Source: Candidatus Altimarinota bacterium (GTDB lineage: Bacteria > Patescibacteriota > Gracilibacteria > BD1-5 > UBA2023). Taken from it: 64,000 nt of DNA. Both the position numbers and the translations under genes were made by a program. The notes under the pieces were generated by a model that saw only the letters and a list, made by a program, of their open reading frames with translations, was not told where the DNA came from and ran no database searches. Location: contig JANJWP010000005.1 of NCBI GenBank assembly GCA_024709505.1, positions 1-64,000 of the forward strand. The letters run 5' to 3'. Below are positions 10,525 through 20,223 of this stretch, one piece after another. How positions within the stretch are numbered: position 1 is the first letter of the stretch; every line of letters starts with the position of its first letter.

Positions 10525-10664
10525 GAATCGTCCGAACGTTTCGTAAAGCAAACAATCCGCAGGTCGAAAACGGGATTCGTTCCTCCTCCGGCCCTGCGTG
10601 ATGTCGTCGGAAGCGAATCCCGTTTTCGACCGAGGACGTTTGTGGCAAAACGTTCGGACGATTC
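10525..10664. repeat. 140-nt imperfect palindrome / long hairpin
   Basis: Outer arms GAATCGTCCGAACGTTT / AAACGTTCGGACGATTC (17 bp), inner arms GTCGAAAACGGGATTCG / CGAATCCCGTTTTCGAC (17 bp), about 35-nt apical region. Confidence 0.9.
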
Positions 10665-10688
10665 ATTTCGCATTACTTATCGTCGCCG

Positions 10689-10955
10689 ATGCCCTTCTTC
10701 GCCTACTTTCTCAAATGTTCCGACGGAACCTATTATTGCGGCTCCACGCCCGATTTGGAAAAACGGCTCCACGAACACAACCATTTGAAGACGGGGGCGA
10801 AATACACCCGGTCGAGACGACCGGTGGAACTTGCGTATTCCGAAGCGTTCGAAACCCGCTCGGAGTCGCTCAAGCGCGAGTGCGAAATGAAAAAGATGAC
10901 GCGCTTACAAAAAGAAGCGCTCGTTTCCCAAAGGAGGAATCCCAACGCCCCGTAA
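10689..10955 (+). CDS. GIY-YIG nuclease family protein (YhbQ/URI-like)
   Basis: FAYFLKCSDGTYYCGSTPDLEKRLHEHN...GAKYTRSRRPVEL...ESLKRE. Confidence 0.92.
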   Translation: MPFFAYFLKCSDGTYYCGSTPDLEKRLHEHNHLKTGAKYTRSRRPVELAYSEAFETRSESLKRECEMKKMTRLQKEALVSQRRNPNAP

Positions 10956-11080
10956 ATTTCCGGGCGTCTTTTTAGTGGAGGGCGTATCCGAGGCATCCTC
11001 CGGCGTTCTTGGTGTCGAAACTTTCTTTTTTATGAAAATGCCCTACTATCCGCACTCATTCTTTCACCTTTCGTTTTCTT

Positions 11081-12448
11081 TTGACCTTCTTTAAAGACCT
11101 CGGACTCTCCGAACCGATTCTCCGCGCCCTCGATGCCGAAGGGTACTCCGTTCCTACGCCGATTCAGGCAGGATCGATTCCCGTCATCCTTGAAGGTCGC
11201 GACCTCATCGGATGCGCCCAGACCGGAACCGGAAAAACTGCCGCGTTTTCGCTCCCCGTCCTCCAACTTCTCAGCGCGAACGGAGGTTGGTCTCCGGCAA
11301 AGGCCGGCCAACCGGCCAAAGGGTTCAAGCGCCCCATCCGCTGCCTCGTGCTCACGCCTACCCGCGAACTCGCCATCCAAATCGGCGAATCGCTTTCGGC
11401 ATACGGAAAGAATCTCCCGCTCCGCCATACCGTCATTTTCGGCGGGGTAGGGCAGTGAGCCCAGACCGATCGGCTTTCCAAGGGCGTGGACGTTTTGGTC
11501 GCTACCCCGGGTCGTCTTCTCGATCTCATGGGACAGGGGTACGTCGATCTCCGACAGATAGAAATCTTCATTTTGGATGAGGCCGACCGCATGCTCGACA
11601 TGGGCTTCGTTCACGACGTCCGCAAGGTTATCGCGAAAATTCCCGAACGCCGGCAAACCCTCCTTTTTTCCGCGACGATGCCGGAAGAAATCGTCAAACT
11701 TTCGCAGACGATCCTTCGCAATCCCGCCCGTGTCGAAGTCACGCCGGTTTCGTCAACCGCCGAAAAAATCGCCCAATCGGTGTATTTTGTTTCGAAATCG
11801 GACAAAAAACTCCTACTCGCCCATATTTTGAAAAACCGTTCGCTTGATCGCGTGCTGGTTTTTTCTCGGACGAAGCACGGTTCCGACAAAATCGTCAAAG
11901 ATCTTCAGAAATCCGGAATCCGCGCCGAAGCCATTCACGGAAACAAATCCCAAAACGCGAGACAACGGGCCCTCGCCGCTTTTAAGGACGGGGAAATTCG
12001 CGTGCTCGTAGCGACCGACATCGCCGCCCGCGGAATCGATATCGACAGCCTTGCTTACGTCATCAATTACGACCTTCCCAACGAACCGGAATCCTACGTT
12101 CACCGCATCGGCCGCACCGGTCGTGCCGGGGCGAGCGGACTTGCCATGTCGTTTTGCGACGGCGAAGAGCGGGCATATCTCCGGGATATCGAACGGCTCA
12201 TTAGAAAGAGCGTTCCAGTCATCGAAGACCATCCGTTTCCCACGAACGACGCCATTGCCATGGGCGAGGCGAAAGCTGCCGAAGAAGCCCGCCGGGCTCC
12301 CCGGGGAAGGGGAGGGTTCGCCGCCCGTTCGGGACGCTTCGGAAAAACGGAGGAACCGCGCCATTCGTCCGGAAAACCCTGAACCGTGAAAGCTCCGAAC
12401 CGAGATCGTGGAGATCCTCGCGGAAACCGGGGACGAAATTTCAATTAG
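11081..12448 (+). CDS. DEAD-box RNA helicase with RG-rich tail; TTG start; TGA at 11456 and 12380
   Basis: [38 protein letters not shown][G][54 protein letters not shown]; tail continues through TGA to TAG 12446. Confidence 0.92.
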
Positions 12449-12540
12449 GTTTTTTTGGAAAAATACCGAACGGAAGGGGCATATCATTTGCGAAAAACGC
12501 CGCATAAATGGTAGTATGGCCGGGTAGCAAGTTGCAAACC

Positions 12541-12852
12541 ATGGCTGAACACGTTCTTCCTCCCGCTTCGAAGGCCTTCGTGGAACACCTCCGCAAGGCG
12601 GCTTCGTCGAACCCCGAATACGCCGTATGGGCGGCGGTTTTGGAATCGCCGCTTTCGGATGACGCCCGAATGGAGATTGAAACGCTCCTTTCGGGCGCTA
12701 TTTCCGACGGAATGGAAGCCCTCAAAGGAAAGAAAATGGCCAACGTCATGGAGCGTCTTGCCGAAATACTTGAACGAGAAAGGATTGAGGCCGCAACGGA
12801 GCGGAAGGATGCCCAATCGGCCCTCGAATCTTTCTTCCGCCTTTTCCATTAG
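12541..12852 (+). CDS. Small hypothetical helical protein
   Basis: MAEHVLPPASKAFVEHLRK...; adjacent to and co-directional with the 12856 gene. Confidence 0.55.
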   Translation: MAEHVLPPASKAFVEHLRKAASSNPEYAVWAAVLESPLSDDARMEIETLLSGAISDGMEALKGKKMANVMERLAEILERERIEAATERKDAQSALESFFRLFH

Positions 12853-12855
12853 GAC

Positions 12856-14556
12856 ATGTCAGAAAAACAAAACCCCCAAGAGCAGCTCTCAAACGGTCCT
12901 CAGGCTGCGAAGGCTCCGGCCGAATCCGCCATTGCGGAACTTGCCAGGAATCCCGAAGCGCTCAAAGATCTTGCGAGGAATCTGGATTTCCAGCGTTCCT
13001 TGGACGCCTTGAAGTCGAATCCCGTCGTAAAGGAGGCGCTCGACCGGATGTGGAACGCGGCGCTCGTTTCGCTCTTTCGTTCCGGATTCGAAAAGGCTTC
13101 GCCCGAAAAGCAGTCCGAGATGGTTCGGGCGCTTCCGGAAGCCGAACGTCTCGTTCTCGTGTTTCATGTTCGCGCTTACGACCGTGACAACGGATCCGAC
13201 CTTCCCGCTCCCAATCCGAACGACCCTTCGGCATTCGCCAATTCCCCCGAAGCCGTGAACGCGGTCGCGGCTTCCATGCGCCGATCCATAGAGACTGGAC
13301 GGAACGCCGAAATCCTCAAGTCCGCCGACATCCGCGGACGTTTCGATTCGCTTAAGGCCCAAGCCAAAGAATCCGCGGCATCCGACCCCTCGCGTGAAGA
13401 GCTCGCCAAGTCCCTGGAAAAAATGGACGTCTCGACCATGGCCGAAAAAGACGTCTCGAGCCTTCGGGCCATGGGGGCCGATTTATCCAAGCTGTTTTTG
13501 GTTGACGCATCCGGGGCTCCTTGCCAAGGAAAGGACGCCATTGTCAAGGCTTCTTCCAATCTCGAACCGGGGAAATCTTCGGGACTCAAATTCGTCGTCG
13601 ATTTTGGAAAAAACGACCGCGTGAACCGGGCCGTCGGTGCGGGGGACATCCTCCCCGACGAAGTGGACCGCGTCAAGATCAACGGAACCGAAGGGGTCAA
13701 AAAATTCGACCCACGCCCCGGTTTCTACGACGCGAACGGCCGGTATTTGCCGATATTCGATGGTTATACGGTGGAAGTACTTTCTTCCAAAGAGCTTTCT
13801 GAAGCTGACAGGAAGGCCGCAATAGACGCGCATTTGCGCCGTTTCGAAGAGATCGTTTCCGACGAAACCGTCGATATTCTCCGTAACGCGACCTCGTCCG
13901 AACGCTTGGTCGTGAAGGCTCAAAATTCGAAGGAGGCTGAGGCTTTGGCAAACGTTCTTTCGGCATCGCTTGGATTTTCGGACAAACCCGAAGAAGTTTG
14001 AAGGCTTCGGGAAGCCCTTATGAAAGACGGCATGGACTTGGGAAAGCGGGGGCCATATGCGGATAAGATTTCCGCTTTCGCCCAAAAAATAGCCGACATG
14101 GATAGGGCGCGCGGAGGAATTCCCGCAATCCCCAAGGACGGAATCGTCTCGGGCCCCATCGAACATTCGCCTTCGGGAAGTACCATGTGTTCCAAAACTG
14201 CCCGTGAAAATGGAGAACGGCTCTTCGGCATGCGTCTTCCGAGGGGGAATGCCATCGACGTGCAAAACGGTTACGGTCCGGAAGGCCTCCGCCATTCTGA
14301 CGATCCGACCAAATCGCCCATCGAAATTTCGAACGGACTTCCTCCATCCGACCCGAAGGCGAATTTCGCGGACGTCTTCACCGGATCGAAAAGCGAATAC
14401 GGGCATCGGGCCGTCGCCTTCAAGGATGGCGACGCGTGGCTCGTTCTCGATCCGTACGTTACGAAAACCAGCCACCCGGTTTCGCTCGCGGATTACGAAA
14501 AGCTCCGCCCCATCCGAAAGGCGGCGCTTTATTCGCTTCCGTCGGCATCGGCATAA
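12856..14556 (+). CDS. Large hypothetical protein with possible papain-like/NlpC-like C-terminal domain; one in-frame TGA (13999)
   Basis: ORFs 12856-14001 and 14020-14556 share a frame; C-term GSTMCSKTARENG...EYGHRAVAFKDGDAWLVLDPYV. Confidence 0.7.
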
Positions 14557-14633
14557 TTGCGGAAGTTTTTCAAAAAGGGCGTCCTTCGCGCCTTTTTTAT
14601 TGTCCGTTTCGGAATTGCGGATATTCTTTGGGC

Positions 14634-15419
14634 ATGGATTTTCGTTTTAAGAGAGGACGTCTTGCCAACCGTTTCGCCGCATTTCGGAGTTCCCGCGTTT
14701 TTCGCCGCATTTGGGGATGGGTTTCTGAAAAGGGGCTTCCCGTTTTGCGAAAAACGGTACTTTGGGGTTCGTTCGGGATTTTAGCCTTCGCCGCGATATC
14801 CTACGCGAGCGTTGAAATCGCGGCGTTCGGACGGACATATTCCCAGCCTGATTCCGTACCGAAAAACGCGGTTGGCCTCGTTCTTGGAACGTCGGCAAAA
14901 ACCGCCGACGGACGCCCGAATGCCTATTTTGCCAATCGCATAACCGCCGCCGCCGAACTGTATCGGGAAAAGCGCGTTGACTGTCTGTTGGTTTCCTGAG
15001 ACAATTCGACCCTCCACTATAACGAAATCAAAAGCATGCAGCTTGCGCTCATGGAAAAGGGGATTCCTCCCGAACGGATTTTCGGCGATTACGCGGGTTT
15101 CCGCACGCTTGATTCCATGGTTCGGGCCAAAGAGGTTTTCTGACTTTCGCGTTTTACGGTGGTGTCGCAATCTTCCCATGCGAAACGGGCGGTCTTTCTC
15201 GCGCGGCTTTCCGGATCCGACGCTATCGCTTTCGAGGCCGAAACCCCGCCGTTTTTTGCGTGACCGATTCCCGTACTGCGGGAATTTCCCGCTCGCACGC
15301 TTGCTTTTTATGAGGCGGTATTGGTGGAAATGCGGCCGAAATTCCTAGGAAAAAGCGAACGCATCGAAACCGATCCGGCGGTTCGGCCCGTGCCCCCTAA
15401 AGTCTGTTATCCGAGATAA
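14634..15419 (+). CDS. SanA/YdcF-like DUF218 family protein; TGA at 14997, 15141, 15261
   Basis: GLVLGTSAKTADGRPNAYFANRI...LLVS[G]DNSTLHYNE...PPERIFGDYAGFRTLDSMVRAKEVF[G]LSRFTVVSQSSHAKRAVFLA. Confidence 0.9.
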
Positions 15420-15421
15420 TC

Positions 15422-15694
15422 ATGAAGACCTACGTTTTTTCCGAAACCGAATTTTCCAACGTCGAAGATTTTTATGACGCGGCGGTCCGAAATTTCGGAT
15501 TGTCTTCCGATTTTGGAAGGAATCTCGATGCCCTTTGGGACGCAATGTCCGACGAATCGGGGCTTTCCCGCGTGGAAACCCCCTCGGAAATCGTTTGGAA
15601 GTCTTCGGTTCCACCCCGATTGGACGAAACCTTCAAACAATCGGTTTTTGAAATATTCGCCTCAATCCCGGGCGCGTCGCTACGAATCGAATAA
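15422..15694 (+). CDS. Barstar-family (barnase inhibitor) protein
   Basis: DFYDAAVRNFGLSSDFGRNLDALWDAMSD, characteristic NLDALWD segment. Confidence 0.8.
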   Translation: MKTYVFSETEFSNVEDFYDAAVRNFGLSSDFGRNLDALWDAMSDESGLSRVETPSEIVWKSSVPPRLDETFKQSVFEIFASIPGASLRIE

Positions 15695-15713
15695 TTTGCC
15701 CCATTGCCGTTCC

Positions 15714-17006
15714 ATGCCAAAATTCGATTTTTTCTCTGCTTACGTCCCCGCCCCACAAGACGGGGAACTCCTTCGTCAAACGGTCGGTTCCATCCGACGG
15801 GAACTCCAAACGCACGGATGGTCGAGCGATTTCGCGTCCTTCCTGCTTCCCGGTACCCGGGAATACCTTGACGCTTCCAAAATGCTTGCGGCAAGCTTTT
15901 CCGATTGTTCCGCGATGGTGGTCGTCGGAATCGGAGGTTCCAATCTTTGAACCGTCGCCATTTCCGAAGCCCTGTTTGGCAAGCCCGAATATGCCGAAAC
16001 CGGGAAACGCCTCTTCTTTCTTGATACCGTCGATTCGCGCAAAACGAAACGGATTCTTTCCGCTGCCGAACGAATCGCCGTTTCGGGAGGAAAAATCGCC
16101 CTCGTTTCGATTTCAAAATCCGGATCGACCGCCGAAACCGCCTCGCTTACCGAAACCGCCTGGGATTTTCTTTCCCGAAGGGCGGGGTTGTCGTCCGAAC
16201 GCTCGGTAGCGATTACCGAACCGGGCTCCAAATTGGAAGATTATGCCCGTTCGAAGGGATGGCAAACTCTTCCTATGCGCCCGAAAGTCTGAGGTCGGTA
16301 CAGCGTGTTTTCCAACGTGGGGCTTTTCCCGCTCGCGTTTCTTGGGGTTGACGTGGAGGCTTTGGTTTCCGGCGCTTCAGCAGGACTTGCCGCCTCTTTT
16401 TTGGAGCGTCCGGAAGAAAATCCGGCCTTTCTTTCGGCGCGGTTTCTCTTTGAAGGCGCCGGACTCGGAAGGAACGTGGCCGATCATTTTTTCTTTTCCG
16501 ACGCTTTTGAGTCGGTGGGAAAGTGGTACCGGCAACTTCTTTGAGAAAGCGTCGGAAAAGAATTTTCGACCGACGGAACGCTCGTGCGGACCGGGATAAC
16601 TCCCACCACTTCCATCGGATCCACCGATCTTCATTCGGTAGGGCAACTCTATCTCGGGTGACCGCGCGACAAGTCTTTCACGTTCGTTCGGACCACCGTT
16701 TTCGAACCAGTGGAAATTCCGTCCTCGCCGTCGCTCGACGCCATCGTCCCCAATCTTTCCGGAAAACCGCTTTCGGCCGTTATGGACGCCATATGCCAAG
16801 GAACGCTTTCAGCTTATCGTGCCAAAGGAATTCCCTTTGCCGAGTGGGAGCTTCGCGAGGATTCGGCCTATGATTTGGGATATTTCCTGCAAGTAAAAAT
16901 GGGCGAAGTCGCTTTTTTGGGGGCGTTTTTCCGCGTCAATCCGTTCGATCAGCCAAACGTCGAAGACTATAAGTCCGGCACTCGGGCCGCTCTTGCCGCA
17001 AAATAG
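15714..17006 (+). CDS. pgi: Glucose-6-phosphate isomerase; TGA at 15948, 16290, 16542, 16659
   Basis: VVVGIGGSNL[G]TVAI, ISKSGSTAET, PKV[G]GRYSVFSNVG, YRQLL[G]ESVGKE, SVGQLYLG[G]PRDK. Confidence 0.95.
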
Positions 17007-17079
17007 CGGTTCCCCGAATTTTTCGGTTGCCAACCGAAACGAAAACCGTACCCTGCGAACGTATATTTTACGAATTCCC

Positions 17080-17550
17080 ATGAGGCAATCGACCCTTATT
17101 TTCGTCTTGAACTCCAAGGACGAAATTCTTCTCGCCATGAAAAAACGAGGATTTTGAGAAGGGAAATGGAATGGGGCGGGAGGAAAGGTCGAAGCCCAAG
17201 AAACCATCCCGCAGGCAGCCGTTCGCGAACTTCGGGAAGAAACGGGAATCGACGTTCCCGAATCGGTCCTCGAATCCGCGGGGGTGTTGCATTTCACTTT
17301 CGAAGCGAAGCCCGAATGGAATCAGGACGTCAGCGTTTTTCTCGTGCGCGATTACCGCTGACCGGACGCTCGGGAAACCGAAGAAATGCGCCCCGAATGG
17401 TTTTCCATCGAAAACATCCCCTATGACGACATGTGGGCTGACGATCCGTACTGGCTTCCCCGCGTGCTCGAAGGGGACAAAGTCGATTTTTCCTTTACCT
17501 TCGATTCCGACGGCGATCTCGTTGAGGTCGTGGAAGGATATTCGGCCTAG
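17080..17550 (+). CDS. NUDIX hydrolase, MTH1-like (8-oxo-dGTP type); TGA at 17155
   Basis: AMKKRGF[G]EGKWNGAGGKVEAQETIPQAAVRELREETGI; MRPEWFSIENIPYDDMWADD. Confidence 0.93.
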
Positions 17551-17554
17551 TCCC

Positions 17555-18745
17555 ATGGAGCGCGCGTCACGGTATTTCGTCCTCGCGCTCTTTTTTTTAT
17601 TTCCCGTCGCGTTCGCGGGAATCCCCGCTTTTTGGTGAAGCGAAATCCCGCGGGGATTTTCCCTTTATGAGGGGGTGAAAATCGCCGGATTCTTCCTTCT
17701 TACGTTCGCGATTTGGTTTTTCGTTGCCGTTTTCCATCGCCCCGCGCCTTTTTTATGGGAGCGGCGGAACGTTTTGGCGGTTTTTGCCACGGTATCGGCG
17801 GTAACGCTTTTTTCGTTGCTCCATGGATTCCACCCCGTGGACGACCTTATCTTAGGGAGGACGTATTCGGTTTCCGTTTTCGCGGGTCTTGCGGCGTTTG
17901 TTTGGGGCGTTTCGCTTTTATCCGAACCGTTCAAGAAGGATGCGGTTCGGGTTCTCGTTCTTGGATTTGTCGTTTCGAATTTTCCTTACGCATTCTTTCA
18001 GGTTGCGGGTTTTGATCCCGTGTTTCGGCATTTGATCTTGCCCGAATGGGGCGACGCCCGGGCCTTTGGAACGTTTGGAAATCCCAACTCTCTCGCGCTG
18101 TTTTCGGTCATTTGCCTTCCGTTCGCATTTTCTGCTTTCGACCGTTTCCGCTTTCGAATGCTCCTTGCCGCCATGCTCCTCGCCGTCGTCTTTCTGACGA
18201 AAAGCCTCTTCGCTTCGGCGGTCGCCACCGCATACGTGGCATACAAGACGCTTTCGCGATCGAAAACCATTCTCGTTTTCGTTTTTCTCGCGGCACCGCT
18301 CGCGTTTTCATATTTCACCGTTCCGGAAAAAACGTTTTCCCTCCAACTTCGCGCGGCCATCGCGCTCGACGTGGCGGAAGCGTCGATTTCTTCTTGGCGG
18401 ACGTTCCTCTTCGGAGAAGGGGGAGGCGCCGTCGAACGGCTTTTTTCGTTGCGAAGGAGCGGGGAAGTGGCAAAATTTGTCGATGCGGCCATTCCCATAT
18501 CGCATTCGCACTCGCTGTTTTTGGAAATCGCGCTCGTGTTTTGAGTTCCGTTTTCCGTTGTTTCCGCCGTTTTCGTTTTCCGCCGGGCGTTTCAAAAAAT
18601 CGAGAGGCCCCGCGTCGAGGCGCTCTCGATCTTCTTGCTTCTATCGGCGATCTATCTTCCGTCAGTGGCGCACTTGGCGCTTTTGGGGATGCTTATCGTG
18701 CCACCGGTTCCGAAGAAACGGCCGGTTTCGGAGGGAACGGCGTAG
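17555..18745 (+). CDS. O-antigen ligase/Wzy-like polytopic membrane protein; TGA at 17636 and 18542
   Basis: Many TM segments; AFGTFGNPNSLALFSVICLPF as in O-antigen ligase/polymerase families; ends in TAG 18743. Confidence 0.7.
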
Positions 18746-20177
18746 GATCGCAGAGGTCTCCGATGCCGTCTTTGTCCGCGTCGCCCTGTCCGGGATTCGG
18801 CTTTCCGGGACAATTGTCTTCGGCATCGGGAATTCCGTCTCCGTCGGAATCTTTTGGAACCGGCTTGGGAGCGGGAAGCGGCGTTTGGGTCGTGACGGGG
18901 GTTGGCGAGGTTGGGAGTTTTACGGCGGTTCCCGAACCGGCCTCGGTTTCCAAAATCGCTCCCGTTTGAGTCGTTCCGCTCTGCGAAAGCGTTTCGACGC
19001 GCTCGAACGCCTTCCATTCTTCCAGGCGTTTCGAGCGCTCCAACCGGAGTTCTTCCACCCGCTTCTGCACGCTTTTGCGAAGGTCTTCGTCGGACGGACG
19101 GTTTTGGATTTCCTTTCGGATTTGGGCCATCTTGCGATCTTGAAGGAGGATGAACGCCGCCCTTTCGGATTCGCGGAGAAGGGTTTTTCGAATCTGATCT
19201 TCCGTTCCCGAAGCGGTTTCGGCAAGCGTCCGTTCCCGGATGGAAGGTTCCGAATAGTACGAAGCGATTTCTTCGCGCTTCGGAAGCGTTGCCGAGACTT
19301 CTTTATCGAGTCTCGAGCGGAGTTCTTTCAGGCTTTTCTTATCGAGCCTTCCTTCGATTTCCGAAAGGATCGGGGCGGTAAGCCCGCTTCCGGAGGCGTT
19401 TTCTTCCGCGAGCTCCAAAAGCCTTCGCATGTAGGCGAGGTCCTGGAGGGTGTTTTCGCGCACGAATTCCCGCTTCATCGCCTCGGTCATGGGGACCTTC
19501 CGTTTTTTTGCTTCGTGCTTGTCGGTACTGAGCGCAAATCCGTTTTCGGGTTCTATTCGTTCCCGGATTTCCATTCCGTCTTTGTCGAGATAGGCGACGT
19601 CCACTCCGGGCGTTTCCGCGCCGTTTCCGGTTGAATCGAAAACCTCCACGTCCGTTCCTTTCGACGTTTTTTCAATACGAAGGGACGTTCCGCGAACTCC
19701 GGCGGAAAGGTCGGAGGTCCGGATGGAGAAAAACGAGCCTTCGGTCAAAGGCTTGAGTATCCGGGCCCAAATTTCTCCCGAAAGGAGTTCGGTTTCGGTT
19801 CCGTTTCCCGCCGCGGCCCGAATCGAAAGGGCGGTGTTCGCCGCAAGGCGTATCACGCTCGAGTCGGTAAAAACGATTTCGGCGCTCGAATCATTCCCTA
19901 CGGAAACCGTTTCCCCCACGCGAACGCCGTCGCCGACAGAAGCGATTCCCCCGTCTTTCGCCACTTCGCCTTCGGCGCGGTTGAGGTAGGCCACTACCTC
20001 GCCCAAGGCCGCCTCAACGGATCCGCTTTGGCTGATTTCCCCGCTTTGCGTAACGATTTGGTATTTGGCTCCGGAAGGGGATTCGTTACGGTTGGCGACG
20101 GTCCAGACGAGGATTCCGGCCAAAATTGCCGTGGCGGTCCATGCGCCAATCTTCATTGCCAATGAGGCGTTTTCCAT
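18693..20177 (-). CDS. FecR-domain protein with C-terminal thrombospondin type-3-like Ca-binding repeats
   Basis: N-terminal TM; VGDGVRVGETVSVGNDSSAEIVFTDSSVIRLAANTALSI...; SIRTSDLSAGVRGTSLRI; DSDGDGIPDAEDNCPGKPNPGQGDADKDGIGDLCD. Confidence 0.88.
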   Translation of the reverse strand: MENASLAMKIGAWTATAILAGILVWTVANRNESPSGAKYQIVTQSGEISQSGSVEAALGEVVAYLNRAEGEVAKDGGIASVGDGVRVGETVSVGNDSSAEIVFTDSSVIRLAANTALSIRAAAGNGTETELLSGEIWARILKPLTEGSFFSIRTSDLSAGVRGTSLRIEKTSKGTDVEVFDSTGNGAETPGVDVAYLDKDGMEIRERIEPENGFALSTDKHEAKKRKVPMTEAMKREFVRENTLQDLAYMRRLLELAEENASGSGLTAPILSEIEGRLDKKSLKELRSRLDKEVSATLPKREEIASYYSEPSIRERTLAETASGTEDQIRKTLLRESERAAFILLQDRKMAQIRKEIQNRPSDEDLRKSVQKRVEELRLERSKRLEEWKAFERVETLSQSGTTQTGAILETEAGSGTAVKLPTSPTPVTTQTPLPAPKPVPKDSDGDGIPDAEDNCPGKPNPGQGDADKDGIGDLCDPTPFPPKPAVSSEPVAR

Positions 20178-20223
20178 GTTTTGAATATACTCGGGATAAA
20201 CGCGGCCATTATAGGGAGTCCTT

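Noticed and set aside
9058-10551. 497-aa ORF antisense to the ABC-F gene, and similar long antisense ORFs (31893-33098 +, 35513-36844 +, 36938-38131 -, 38113-39396 -, 50554-51738 +, 25016-26317 -, 57777-59393 -)
   Set aside because: All are mirror frames of clearly conserved genes; their length comes from strong codon bias, and the translations are low-complexity F/V/G/R-rich without motifs
10472-10666. 64-aa minus-strand ORF within the 140-nt palindrome
   Set aside because: Coding call is an artefact of the inverted repeat; no homologous motif
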